This document shows positions 51,051-61,700 of a stretch of 64,000 bases of DNA, one piece after another. Numbering within the stretch: position 1 is the first letter of the stretch; each line of letters begins with the position of its first letter. Below the pieces are notes generated by a model. The model was not told the DNA's origin and made no database searches. It was given only the letters and a program-made list of their open reading frames with translations. The stretch is from Rhizaria sp. SCN 62-66 (lineage: Eukaryota > Rhizaria, unplaced), in contig MEDY01000130.1 of NCBI GenBank assembly GCA_001724265.1, forward strand, positions 1 to 64,000, read 5' to 3'. A program made the translations under genes and the position numbers.

Positions 51051-53291
51051 ATGCCCCGCCACGTCGCTGGCGTCGCGCCTCTCACAGCGGCGCTCTCCGC
51101 ATCGCTGCTGTTCCTTGCGCTGCTGCTGGCGGCCCCCGCCCCTTGCACGGCTCAAACCGCGACGCAGAAGGCGATTCTCGACATGATGGAATCCAAGGGC
51201 CCGTCGATCCACGTCCAGGACGACGACGTCTCGCTGTCGTACGCCATCATCGACAAGTACCAATGCAGCTCCATGACCGGCTCGCATTGTATCGCGCTCC
51301 ACGGTGGCGGGTTCTCGGCCGCGCACGCCGCGCCTGCTGAGGTTGACCGCGCCATGGACTCGGTCGTGCGCAAGTACGCCCGTACCGCGCATCTTCGCGT
51401 CTCCACGCTGCGCGACAAGCCGTCCCTGCGCGGTCGCCGTGCAAACAACGCCGCGAACTCTGCTGCAGCGAAGCGTGGCGCGACCGGCACTGCGAGCAAC
51501 CCCTTCGCGTCGTTGTCCGCGGCCGCCGCATCGTCGTCTCAGCGCGCGTTTACGTCTGTGTTGACCGCGCCCTCGCTGGTGGCCGCTTTGACCCAGCTCG
51601 CGGCCACGTCCAAGGCACCCGCCGACGCCTCTGCGGTTGCCACTTCCTCTGCGGGCGCCGGCACCGAGGGCCGCGAGGCCGTGGAGGCGCTATTGAAACG
51701 CATCTACGGGCCAGGGTCAAAGATTGAAGTCCGTGAGGAGCCCCGTGGCACGTGGCACATCTCGAGCAACACACAACCAGGCCAATACGCCGCGTCCGCC
51801 GCTGCCGCTGCGGGTGCGACGACGGGGGCGAACGGGATGGCCAAGGCGGCCGCGGTGCCGTTGGCGGAGATCGACTACGATGCGCCGGCGTCGGATGCTA
51901 TTTTCGCCGCGCTGGCCAAGGAGGCGAAGCGCAACCGCGCGCTCAAGGCTGCCGGCATCGCTCCGCCGCCTGCTGCTCATGCCAACGCTGCTGCTGTGCC
52001 CGCTGCTGCCACTGCGGGTGCGAATGTGGGCGGAGTGACGCAGCTGGCGGAGATCCTGGTGGCTGCGGCGGCCGCGATCGAGTCAGGCAATGTCAAGGGC
52101 GCGATAATCTCGCAGTCGCAGTCGCAGTCTCCGTCGCAGCAGACTCAGGCGGAGGCTGGCGGCACAGTTCTCACAACCCAAGGCGCGGACGGGGCGACGG
52201 TGACTGTGCTGAGCATGGAGGATGCGGTGGCGCAACTCAAGGCCTTTAAGCTCGCCGCTGCCGCGCTCACTGCCGCGCCGTCACAGGCTGAGCAGGCAAA
52301 GGTACAGTTCCAGGCTCCAGCAGCAACTGTGACAGCGGGTGACGCCAGCGGTTTGGCGCAAGGTAAGGCTGCTGGCGCGAATGGAGGCGATAAGGCGCAT
52401 GCTGCGCTACTGTCGCGGCTTGCGAACGAAGGCTACACTCGCGTGTCTAGCGGCGCCAACACCAACGCGGACGTGGATGCAGATGCGGATGCAAGTGCGG
52501 ACACTGACGTAAAGGCGAACGCGAACGCCGTGGACGCTGATACGAAGGTGAGCGCGAACGCTAACGCGAAGGCTGATCCGCATGCGAACACGAATGCTCA
52601 CGCGAATCCTAACGCTAACGCAAAGGCGAGTGCTAAAGCTAAAGTCAAGGCACATGATAAAGCAAGCGCGAAGGCGACCACGCAGGCAAACATCGATGGT
52701 GCCGCTAGTAAGAAAGTTGGCACCCCCGTAGCCCCCGCTACGAATGCTGCTCCTGCTGCTCCTGCAAATGCTGCGAATGGTGCGCCTGCGGTGCCTGCTG
52801 CGACAACCAGCGTTGCGCCTAACGTGCACGTTGTGACCGCCGCCACTGGCGCCGCCACAGAGTCCGGCGCTGGCGGCGATGAAAAGGCTGATGCTGAGGC
52901 AATTTTGGAGGCCGCGTTGGCTGCGAGGCGTGCGCGCAGGCCTGTCACTGCAAATGCTGGTGCGAACAAGGATGCCGCCATTCAGAATGCCGCTGCCAAC
53001 AAGGACACGAGCAAGGACACGGTTGCTTCGACCAAGGACATCAACAAGGATGCGACCAACAAGGACGCACCCGACACGGGCGCTGCCAGCCACGACAACA
53101 CGGAGGCGAGCAAGGGCGCTGTTGCGGGCGACGCCACGAGCAAGGGCACCACCCGCAGGAGCAGAAACAACCGGAACAACAAAAACAAGGGCAATAGCGA
53201 CAAAGCGAACGCTCCTGTCGCTGCAGGCGCGGCTGACGCGGTTGCGAGTACGACGCCTGCTGGGGTGTACAACGATGCTAAGAAGCCGTGA
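51051..53291 (+). CDS. Secreted Ala/Asn/Lys-rich low-complexity protein
   Basis: 746 residues from ATG 51051, giving a signal peptide (hydrophobic ALSASLLFLALLLAAP, cleavage near TAQ at about 36). A short N-terminal domain of roughly 100 residues follows with two cysteines (KYQCSSMTGSHCIALHGGGF), which could pair. The rest is disordered: Ala/Thr/Val stretches, then at about 460-560 dense alternation of Ala with Asn, Asp and Lys (NANAKADPHANTNAHAN), and at about 640-720 NKDA/SKDT-type units. The C-terminus is basic (RRSRNNRNNKNKG). No TM anchor. An extracellular matrix, cyst-wall or adhesive protein is possible; I see no enzyme motif. Stop TGA. Confidence 0.75.
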   Translation: MPRHVAGVAPLTAALSASLLFLALLLAAPAPCTAQTATQKAILDMMESKGPSIHVQDDDVSLSYAIIDKYQCSSMTGSHCIALHGGGFSAAHAAPAEVDRAMDSVVRKYARTAHLRVSTLRDKPSLRGRRANNAANSAAAKRGATGTASNPFASLSAAAASSSQRAFTSVLTAPSLVAALTQLAATSKAPADASAVATSSAGAGTEGREAVEALLKRIYGPGSKIEVREEPRGTWHISSNTQPGQYAASAAAAAGATTGANGMAKAAAVPLAEIDYDAPASDAIFAALAKEAKRNRALKAAGIAPPPAAHANAAAVPAAATAGANVGGVTQLAEILVAAAAAIESGNVKGAIISQSQSQSPSQQTQAEAGGTVLTTQGADGATVTVLSMEDAVAQLKAFKLAAAALTAAPSQAEQAKVQFQAPAATVTAGDASGLAQGKAAGANGGDKAHAALLSRLANEGYTRVSSGANTNADVDADADASADTDVKANANAVDADTKVSANANAKADPHANTNAHANPNANAKASAKAKVKAHDKASAKATTQANIDGAASKKVGTPVAPATNAAPAAPANAANGAPAVPAATTSVAPNVHVVTAATGAATESGAGGDEKADAEAILEAALAARRARRPVTANAGANKDAAIQNAAANKDTSKDTVASTKDINKDATNKDAPDTGAASHDNTEASKGAVAGDATSKGTTRRSRNNRNNKNKGNSDKANAPVAAGAADAVASTTPAGVYNDAKKP

Positions 53292-53355
53292 ATTGGGGAG
53301 AGGGGTGTGTGATGCGGGATGTGTTATGCTAGAGTGTGATGCTGAGTCTCGGCAT

Positions 53356-53398
53356 TTGATTGGCCATGGTCTTGCTAAGGCCAATCAACAATAATAAA
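53356..53398 (+). terminator. 10-bp hairpin followed by AATAAA
   Basis: TTGATTGGCC (53356-53365), 13-nt loop, GGCCAATCAA (53379-53388), then after 4 nt AATAAA (53393-53398). Begins 65 nt after the TGA of the secreted-protein gene. Confidence 0.65.
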
Positions 53399-53626
53399 CA
53401 AAATACGCTTCAAATCAGATATCTACTTCTTGACACACAGCTGTAACTGCGCTGCGTCATCAGTGCGAGTGCGCGCGCAACATACCTAATGCGGGTCGCG
53501 TCCGAGGTCACCCACAAAATTCTCACTATAACCTTCTTGTTGCGCGATACCAAAGCACATGCTTTAACATCACGAGTGAAATTTGAATTTCATAGTTGGA
53601 CCATCAGTTTTGATCAAAAGTGGCAC

Positions 53627-53657
53627 TTTATTTTCTATCAGGCCCAGTGGCCCTGAT
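53627..53657 (-). terminator. Hairpin followed by AATAAA, 3' end of PIBF1
   Basis: On the minus strand ATCAG, a bulged G, GCC-ACTG-GGC, CTGAT (53657-53637), then 4 nt and AATAAAGTGCC (AATAAA at 53632-53627). About 105 nt after the PIBF1 stop. Confidence 0.6.
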
Positions 53658-53761
53658 GAGTGACAATGTAATAATCGCCAGTTGTTGTAAATCACACCGC
53701 ACTGACTTTTATCATAACCATATGGTAACGTGCGTTTGCAGTTCCGCGCGAGATAAGCTTT

Positions 53762-56700
53762 TCACCGTGCAGCCTTAGCAAGCGCGCGCTTGATGAGCTC
53801 AGCCGCTTTAGTCGCGGAATCCTTCTCCGTCTTGCGCGCCTTGTCACCGTTCTTCTCGCTCTTACTACGCGCAACATCAATGTCAGCACCGGCGTCACCG
53901 CCAGCGGCCGCCGACGCATCGCGGCCCATGCTCTTGATAGTCTCGGCGACAGCGTCAATGTCGCTGCGGCTCATCACGCCGCCGTACTGCTTCAGCAGCC
54001 CCGCGACGAGCTCGCGCAGCACATGCACCTGCCGCTGCTGCGCCGCGAGCCGGCGCAAGTCCTTGCCGAAGGCGGCCGACAGCTCGCCCGCGCGCGCGCG
54101 CTCCGCCTCGAGCTGGCTCTCGAGCACAGCCACGCGCGTGCGCAGCGCCTCGACGACGGCTTCGCGCCCGCGCAGCTCCTCGGACTGCGCGCGCAGCGAC
54201 TCCGTGAGGAACGCGTACGGCTGCTGCTCGCTCTGGCCCGCCACGGCAGGCTGCCCCGCCTGCTGCTGCTGCAGGGTGAGCGCGGGGAACGCCGAGGTGG
54301 CCGCAAAGTCCATGCGCGCGCCCGGGCCGGGTGGGAACAGCGCGGCGTCAGCGCCCGCGACAGCCGCCATCGCGGAGCCGCCGAACCCGGCGCGCGCGGC
54401 GTCGGCAGACAGCAGCGCGAGCAGCGAGTCGCGCCGGCCCGCGCGCGCGGCCGCGGCGTGGATAGCGGCCAGCTCGGCGGCCTGTTTCTCGCCCGCCGCG
54501 CGGCTCTGCGCGAGCTCCTGCGTCAGGCGCGCGATCTCGGCCTGCTTCTCAGTCAAGCGGTGCGCCAGCAACAGCGACTGGCGCAGACGCTGCCGCGCCG
54601 CGCCAGTCGCAGCGGTCATGTCAGACCCGCCCGAAGCAAGCGCGCCGAGCACTGCGTCGACGCCGTGGATCTTGTGCGCGGACGCCGACGTGGCACCCGC
54701 GGCGCCGGGCCCGCTGCCGCCGCCAGACCAGAGAACGCGCTCGCCGGGATGCTTGCCCGCGCGGCCGGCCCCGCTGGCGTTGTCAAACGCGGCCGCAGTG
54801 TCTGCGCCCGCGCGCACGATGGCGAGGTCGAGGTCGTGCTCGAGCACTGCGTACGCCTGTAGCCGTCCGCGCAGCGCCTGCTCTGTGGCGCGCGACTCGG
54901 CCTCGAGCTTGGCCGTGGCCTCGCGCACGGCGTGGTACTCGGCCAAGATGACGTCGGCGCGTTCCTTGGCGGCGTCGTGCAACACGCGCATCGCCTGGTA
55001 GTCGTTGTGCGCCTTCTCGTACAGCCCCGCCACGCGCTCAGCTTCGGCGGCCTTGACGCGCAGCTGCGTCAGCGCGTCGGCCGCCTGTGCCTCAGCAGTG
55101 GCCTTGTCGTGCCGCAGCCGGTCCTCGGTCTCCTCGCGCGCGCGCCGCAGCTCGGACAGCTCGCTCTGCGCGCGCGCCAGCTGCGCCCAACCTTCGTCCT
55201 TGCTCTGCTTCAGCGCGGCCAGCTCGCGGTGGTGCACCTCGGTCTGCTGCGCGCGGACTTCGCTCAGAGCGGCCTCGGAGCGCTCGCGCAGCCGCGCCAG
55301 CTCGCCGTCGAGCCGCGACTCGTACTGCAGCCGCGCGTCAACCTGCGCGCGCAACAGCTGTTCGCCGAGCTCTTCCTTGTTGCGCTTCAGCGCGGCGGCC
55401 TTGTCGCGGGACCGTGCGAGCTCGCTCTCGGCCGTGCGCAGCTGCTCGCGGAGCAGGATTGCCTCGCGCAGCAAGTGCTCTTTGTCGGCCCGCAGCAGCG
55501 CCGCTTCCTGCTGCGCGTGGCCCATCTCCTCGCGCGCGCGCCGCGCCTCCTCGGTGGCAGCCTGCGTGGCCGCGGAGGATTCCTTCGCGGTCGCCGCGGC
55601 AGCGTCCGATGAGCCCTTGAGCCGGGCGACCTCCGCCTCGAGCTCGGCCGCGCGCGCAGAGACGAGGTCAAACCGGCGGCCCTTGTGCCGCAGCGACACG
55701 GCCTCGGTCTCGAGCGCGGCGTGCTCGGCCTCGTGCGTCGCGCGCTCGCTCGCCAGCTGCTGCAACAACCGCGCCTGCGTCTGCCGCGCGTCGGCCAGGT
55801 CACGCGCCTGCACCTCGGTCTGCGCTGTCAGCGACTGCGCGCGCTCCGACAGCTCGCGCACGGCCCCCGCGGCGCCCGCGGCGTGGGACCGGTGGCGCGC
55901 CACGGCTTGCCACAGCTGTGTCTGCACGCGCTCCAGCAGCGAAAGCGACTCCGGGGCGCGCGCCGCGAGCCGCGCGAACTGGACATCGTCGACCTCGAGC
56001 GACTCTACGGCCAGCGACGCCAGCAAGCGGTCCTTAACCGTGTTGGCGCCCGCGCGGAGCCCCGCGGCGTCGCGTTCCGCCGCAGCCGCGCGCGCAGTTG
56101 CAGCAGCGGCCGCAGTCGCGCCTCGCTCGGCCGCGGCGGCCGCGGCGGCGCGCGCGCGTTCGAGCTTGTCGATCTCGGTAAGCAGCGCGGCAACGTCGTT
56201 GCGGCCCGAGGTCTGGAGGCGGTGCGCGAGCGCATGCAGCGTCGCGTAGTCGGCCTGCAGCTGATGGCAGTGCAGCAGCAGCCGCGGCAGATCCAGTGAG
56301 GCCGGGAGCAGTTGCGAGAGAAGCTGGCCTTGATACGCAGCGCTCGCGGCGCCCGCCTTGTCGCCCTGCGCGGACATGGCGGGCACGGGCGTCGTCGCCA
56401 ACGCGGCCGCGACGGCCGCCGGTGGCGGCAGCGGTAGCATCGGGTGGCTCAGGCGGCGCAGTAGCGCGTCGACCTGGCCTACGTCGACATGCTCCACGGC
56501 CGTGACGCTCGTGTTGACCGAGCCCGCGCCAGCGCCGGTGCTGGGCGTGACACCGAAGCCGAGCCCGAGACTGGGGTCAGACGCCGGGATGACCGGGCCG
56601 CCGTGGGGGCCGGCACAGGCAGCGGAGTGCGTTGTCTGCGCGTGGGTCGCGAGTACGCCGGTGATGCTGTGGGACTGCGCGGGCGCCGGAAAGAGCTGCC

Positions 56701-57229
56701 GGTGCGCGCCAGAGGCGGCGGAGCCGGGACGACTGAGCCCCGCACCAACCGCGGCCGCGCTGGTGTCGGGCGCGGCCGCAGCGGCGGCGGGCGCGGAGAG
56801 GTTCATCGGGGGACTGATGGCGTATGGCCCGCCGGCGGCGGCGGCGGCGGCAGCCAGCGCGGCGGCCTCGGCGGCAAATCGAGGGTCGGGCGGAGAGATG
56901 GCGTTTGCGGCGGACACAGTGGGCGCGCTGGAGTAGTCATGCGGCAGCGCGCGGGCGCGGATGGCGGCCGCGGCGGAGGAGGCAGAGGCCGCGGCGGCGG
57001 CAGCGGAGGCGACGTGCGAAGATGTCGCGGACTGCGCGGCAGCGACGGATTCGGGGGGAGACACGCGGCGCGGAGTAACCAGGTCGTTAATGGCAGCGGG
57101 ATCCGCGGCGTAGGTGCCCGCGGCGGCCGGCGACGCGTGTGCGAGCGAGGACGACCCGGCGGGAGCGAGCGGCGGCAAGGCGTCCCCGGAGCCGCCGCTG
57201 CCCGTTACGGGAGGCAGCTTCAGCGACAT
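53762..57229 (-). CDS. PIBF1: PIBF1/CEP90-like centriolar coiled-coil protein
   Basis: 1155 residues from ATG 57229 (MSLKLPPVTGSGG); human PIBF1 has 757. The N-terminal third is disordered and Ala/Pro-rich; from about 310 on it is nearly continuous coiled coil. Identification rests on colinear blocks shared with human PIBF1: YESRLDGELARLRERSE (YESKFDSELEQIR), LQAYAVLEHDLDLAI (LDIYEKLEKELDEII), GERVLWSGG (AERVLFSYG), ARQRLRQSLLLAHRLTEKQ at about 877-895 ([21 protein letters not shown]) and QPYAFLTESLR near 1002 (QPYRYLIESVR). PIBF1/CEP90 acts at centriolar satellites and distal appendages in cilium formation, so the organism probably builds cilia. The extra N-terminus and a Gly/Ala insertion after ERVLW are lineage additions. 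Stop TGA. Confidence 0.8.
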   Translation of the reverse strand: MSLKLPPVTGSGGSGDALPPLAPAGSSSLAHASPAAAGTYAADPAAINDLVTPRRVSPPESVAAAQSATSSHVASAAAAAASASSAAAAIRARALPHDYSSAPTVSAANAISPPDPRFAAEAAALAAAAAAAGGPYAISPPMNLSAPAAAAAAPDTSAAAVGAGLSRPGSAASGAHRQLFPAPAQSHSITGVLATHAQTTHSAACAGPHGGPVIPASDPSLGLGFGVTPSTGAGAGSVNTSVTAVEHVDVGQVDALLRRLSHPMLPLPPPAAVAAALATTPVPAMSAQGDKAGAASAAYQGQLLSQLLPASLDLPRLLLHCHQLQADYATLHALAHRLQTSGRNDVAALLTEIDKLERARAAAAAAAERGATAAAAATARAAAAERDAAGLRAGANTVKDRLLASLAVESLEVDDVQFARLAARAPESLSLLERVQTQLWQAVARHRSHAAGAAGAVRELSERAQSLTAQTEVQARDLADARQTQARLLQQLASERATHEAEHAALETEAVSLRHKGRRFDLVSARAAELEAEVARLKGSSDAAAATAKESSAATQAATEEARRAREEMGHAQQEAALLRADKEHLLREAILLREQLRTAESELARSRDKAAALKRNKEELGEQLLRAQVDARLQYESRLDGELARLRERSEAALSEVRAQQTEVHHRELAALKQSKDEGWAQLARAQSELSELRRAREETEDRLRHDKATAEAQAADALTQLRVKAAEAERVAGLYEKAHNDYQAMRVLHDAAKERADVILAEYHAVREATAKLEAESRATEQALRGRLQAYAVLEHDLDLAIVRAGADTAAAFDNASGAGRAGKHPGERVLWSGGGSGPGAAGATSASAHKIHGVDAVLGALASGGSDMTAATGAARQRLRQSLLLAHRLTEKQAEIARLTQELAQSRAAGEKQAAELAAIHAAAARAGRRDSLLALLSADAARAGFGGSAMAAVAGADAALFPPGPGARMDFAATSAFPALTLQQQQAGQPAVAGQSEQQPYAFLTESLRAQSEELRGREAVVEALRTRVAVLESQLEAERARAGELSAAFGKDLRRLAAQQRQVHVLRELVAGLLKQYGGVMSRSDIDAVAETIKSMGRDASAAAGGDAGADIDVARSKSEKNGDKARKTEKDSATKAAELIKRALAKAAR

Positions 57230-57910
57230 TGGGGCGCAGGGTGGGAGCGCAAAAGCCGTATCTAAAGAAACAGCAGTTGAATGGCTGTCGTCTAGCTAGC
57301 CTGAAATACACCTCGCAAGTTGGTGTGGTGCGTAGAGCGGCCGGGAAACGGAGTGAAGAAACCCACACGCTCGGTTTCAGAAGCCTCTGAAGGTAGCCGG
57401 TGTCAATGAAACAAAATGCAAAATAGTGTTTTGTAAGGAGTACGTCATATTTTCATCCGAAATACTGTTGAATTTTAAAAGCACGATTAAAAACTCCCAT
57501 ATTTTGAATCTCTTTGAACCTCTTGTTTTGGCGCCCTCCAACGGCTAGGCGTCGTGGCTCTGTGTGAGGCAAAAGCAGACCTCTCAGCGACAGATCTTTG
57601 CAGATTACGGACGGGGAGTAAGAGATTGTTAGTGTATTCTAATGAAAATGTACACGAAACCATGTTGCGTATGTGATGGCAATATATGCTTACACACGTG
57701 CATTGGTCTCTGAGGGGAAAATGACGTGGGCATGTAAGTGTCACACCTCACGTTTCGCCAGATTTCGGGTCTTAACGACGCACTTAAAGACATCAACAGC
57801 CGCAGATCATGCTTGCGACTTAAGGCGTACTACAAGCACGGTTCACCCACAGTATATCCTACGTGTAGCGCGACATGGCTGCGTTGATGCCGTCATCTGT
57901 GAGCGTGCGC
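57230..57910 (-). other. Gap PIBF1 promoter / SH3BGRL-like 3' flank
   Basis: 681 bases, AT-rich in the middle. No canonical AATAAA for the upstream gene and no clear TATA for PIBF1. No credible ORF or RNA gene. Confidence 0.4.
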
Positions 57911-58314
57911 TTAGACGACCTTGGCCTTTAGCTCGCCCATTTCGACGAGCTCCTCGAGAGTGGCGTAGTCGCCGATGTACACGCCGTCGACGAACAACTG
58001 CGGCAAGGAGCGCTTGTTCTCAGCGCCGGACTTCTCGGCCAGAAGCTACACGGGTGAGGCAAGATGAAGAGAAAGAGGGGAGTGAGCAGGAGAGGAAGGG
58101 AGAGGCACGCGCGATGGCGTCACTGAAAGGTCCGAGTAAAGGAGAGCAGATGAGGACCACGTACCTGGCGAGCAGCCTCGTCAACGGCGCAGTCAACCTC
58201 GGTGTAGGGCGCCTTAAAGGACAGCAACCAGGTCTTGACCTGGGTGGTGTTCTTGTTGACGAAGACGTTGCCGGCAACGGAGGAGGTGTACAGAACAACC
58301 TTCTTTCCAGACAT
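57911..58314 (-). CDS. SH3BGRL-like thioredoxin-fold protein
   Basis: 94 residues in two exons: 58314-58165 (50 codons) and 58045-57911 (44 codons plus TAA). The 119-nt intron starts GTACGT, ends GTGTAG and is phase 0. The fold starts KKVVLYTSSVAGN, where glutaredoxins have CPYC; here there is no cysteine pair, as in SH3BGRL proteins. A cis-Pro segment LPQLFVDGVYIGDYATLEEL matches [20 protein letters not shown] of SH3BGRL. Ends LKAKVV. Probably a redox-inactive, small cytosolic adaptor. Length is close to human SH3BGRL (114). Divergent from the gene at 58742. Confidence 0.88.
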
Positions 58315-58741
58315 CTGACTGTTGAGGGGTGACGCAGAGGGAGATCAAGGAGTGGTGAAGATCAGTTTTAGATAATTAGACAACAACTCAATTTGTCCGT
58401 GTTGCACAATGTTGCAGAGCAAAATGACGATCAGTTATGTCAGGTTCACGAGTGATTCATAAACTCGACGCCTCCTCTGCCACTCGGCCATTGACGTGAG
58501 CCGACCCAGTGAGAAACGACCACATGGAATTTCTGAGTTCAACAGATGTAATCGTATTTTCAAGACCTGTAATTAACGAGTTAGGACAAATGCAGTCTGT
58601 CTTATTCGGGATTAACACTTATTTTTCTTGTAACGGTTGTATGTCGCCGCATATCAATAGGTTTTGAGGCGTTCATCTTAGAGCTGCTTCCCAACCCCAC
58701 ACTCGCTCTCACCCGCCCGTCTCCGGGCTTCTGGGCTTCCC
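58315..58741. other. Divergent promoter gap
   Basis: 427 bases, AT-rich, between the SH3BGRL-like gene (-) and the giant disordered protein gene (+). No distinct TATA box, ORF or RNA gene recognised. Confidence 0.4.
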
Positions 58742-61700
58742 ATGTCGCTCTATCGCCCGATGCTGGGCACTACCGACACCCCGATTGCACCCGTGGAGCC
58801 TGCTCCCCCGCGCCGGTCCCCACATGCACCTGCGTCGACGCACAAACGCAATGCACCGCATAGCTCGCACCATCACGGCGGCCGCGGTTCAGGCTCAGCG
58901 CAGCACGCGCAGCCGCTGCAACAGCTGGCCGCGCCTGACGTTGCCAGCGCACCAGACAGCAACCCGGACGCATTAGACGACGCCAATGTTGGCGCTGAGG
59001 AAGATGCCAGCTCTGAGGCAGATGCAATCGCAAAGGTTCAGGTTGAAACTGAAGCGGACGGTGGTGATTCGAACGAGAACGCTATTGTCACAGCTATTGA
59101 CGATCTCATGGATGACGGTGGTGCTTATGAACACGACGCTACTACGTTGACATCTGCCGATGCTGGCCCTGCGCCTCAGCGCCCAGCCCCGCAGCACCCC
59201 GCGCCGCGCGCTCAGTCACCAAGCAATCAGCCACCGCGTTCTCAGTCGCCGCGCACACAGTCGTCTCGCTCTCAGTTGCCGCGCCAATCACTCACACGCA
59301 CACATGCACTGCCGCGCAGCGACGCCCCCGCGCTCTCCCCCGCGCACTCCCCCGCGCACTCCCCCGCGCACTCCCCCGCGCACTCCCCCGCGCACTCGCG
59401 CGCACACTCACCAGCACCGGTGCCCACCGAAACATCACTGGCGACATCACTCGCGACAGCCGCACCAACATCTTCAACGACGCTGTTAACACAAGCGCCG
59501 GCGTCTCCGTTGCGAACGCAGTCTATGTCGCAGACACGCGCCGCCGCAGCCGCCGCGACTGCCTCCGCTTCGGCCGTCACGTCCCCGCTGCGCGCGCGCT
59601 TTGAGGGCGCGCTTGGCCCGGCCGCAGTCGCAGCTGCTGCCGTGCCTATGTCCACCGCCAACTCTAGCAGCTCTAGCGGCTCTGGCTTGGCTTCTGGCGC
59701 AGCCGCGGGCGATAGCGCGTTTGTGGCGTCTGCGTCGGCCGCGGCACGTGCGCGCGCGCGTGCGTACGGGCGCGGCCACGTGCCGGCACTGCAGCGCGCC
59801 GCAGCGTCAGCAGCGACGTCTGCCTACGGCGCACCGGCGTTGCTCAGCAGTGCGCTGCTCAGCAACACGCAAATCAGCAGCACACTCCTCGGCAACACTC
59901 CGAGTACCGGGGCGAAAAGCAATGGTAATAAGACAGCGCAACAGAGTGGGTATGCGCGTTCATTTGCGTACGCGCATCAGCACGCGCGCCCCGAGCCCAC
60001 GGCGTCAGTCTCCGGAACTGACAACATCGACGGCAGTGCGGTTGCGAATGCGAGTGCCGTGCCAGAACCGGTGCAAGTGGCGACACCGGCGCCGGTGCTA
60101 GTTTCGCTGTCGCAGCGGCACATGGCGCAGCTATACTCGCGCCACGCAGCGTCGCTCGCTGACGAACTATCGATGGCTGCGACGGCGACGGCGCACAACA
60201 ACAGTCTCAGCAATACTGGCGCAAGCGCTTCATTCCCACTCACGGTCACCGCCGCAGGTGCGCTGTCGCAGAGCGCCGTTGCCGGCTCCGACGGGGCTTC
60301 TCTCACTGCAGGCGCCGTGAATCACGACACTGCTGACACGGTTGCCCACGCGAGTGATGCGCCTGTAACTGGGGAGGACGTCGTGACACTGCGCGCAAGC
60401 ATTGTGGCTCGCAGCGGTGCCGCTACATGCGCACACTGCCGCGCACCGCTTGCGGACTGCTGCTGCGGTCACCCCACTGCCAGCCTGCGCTTTCGTACGC
60501 GTGCACGCTCATCAGCGCCGTTGCGCCCACAGTTGCCGCTGCGCTCACAGTCACCCGCGCGCTCCCGGTCGCCGTCGCGGTCACAGTCTAACACGCATTC
60601 ACTCTCGCATCCACTCTCGCGGTCGCAAACACCGTCACCATCGCTGTCGCCTCGCCGTGCGGCTGACCCCAGCACACATGCGGACACAGAGACTGAGCTC
60701 TACGCCGACGCTGCGGCCGCGCTGCCGCTGGCGCTGGCGGCTCCGCGCGGCCTGTCTCCGCCGCGCGCTGCGCTCGTGCAGCCGTTTGGGATGTCACTGG
60801 GCCGTGTCACCGCGAACGTGCTCGCCGCAACCGCGCCCGCGGGCCCCGCGTCGGTGCCACCCATCGCGACGCACAAGCTCGGACTGCGTCCCGACAACGC
60901 AGCACAGAAGACCACTGATTCTGAGACTACGACAGTAGCCGATGCGCCAAGTGCTGTGAGAGTGGTTGCGACGGGCGCACCTAGTTCCCGCCGCATACTG
61001 TCGACTGTCTCTGGCGTTCAAGCGCCCTCATCGAACTCTTTCCTCGAGAACCACGCATCTCACCACGCCGAGAGCGCGCACGCCCGTGCTGCCGTCACAG
61101 CGAAACGCGTCATTGAGACTGAGCCTGACATCGGCGCGAGCGCTGGTGTGGGGCTCGGCGTGGGCCCCCTGGGCCGGCCGCTGCAGTCGCGGCGGCGCGC
61201 GTGGCGGCGCGAGGCCATGGCGCCCCCCACCGCGGCGCTGGTTGTGCGACCGCCGCTGGGCCGCTCGCGGGCCGAGACCGACGCCGCCAACGCCGCCGCC
61301 GCTGCTGCTGTTGCTGCGAGTGTGGCCGCGAGAACCGGCGCCCTGCGCGTGGCGCGACTGGCGCGGCCCGCGGACAAGGCGGGCGCGAATGCGGCGACAT
61401 TTAACGCGAACTGCGCGCCAAGCGCTGCCGGGCTTGCGGTCAGTGCTGGTGCGCACCCGGCCGCGGCGGGTAAACGTGACGGCTTGAAGTCGCCAGGTTC
61501 TGGCTACTTCCTCCAGGGCATCTTGAAGCCGTCAGAAGAATTACACAGTCAAGATCAAGAGCAGGAGCAAGTGCGCACTGACTCGGTGGCTGATGCAGAG
61601 GTCGAGACTGCGGTAGCTGAGGTTGGCGCTGCTGTTGGCGCTGAGGCTCAGACCGAGGTTGCCACTGATGCAGATGCTGGCTTGAATCCGACCGCTGCTG

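Larger units (their letters stand above)
53292..53761. other. Convergent 3' gap with a hairpin/AATAAA element on each strand
   Basis: 470 bases between the secreted-protein gene (+) and PIBF1 (-). Both 3' ends carry a hairpin 4 nt upstream of AATAAA (separate entries). The predicted transcript ends do not overlap. No ORF of note. Confidence 0.55.
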
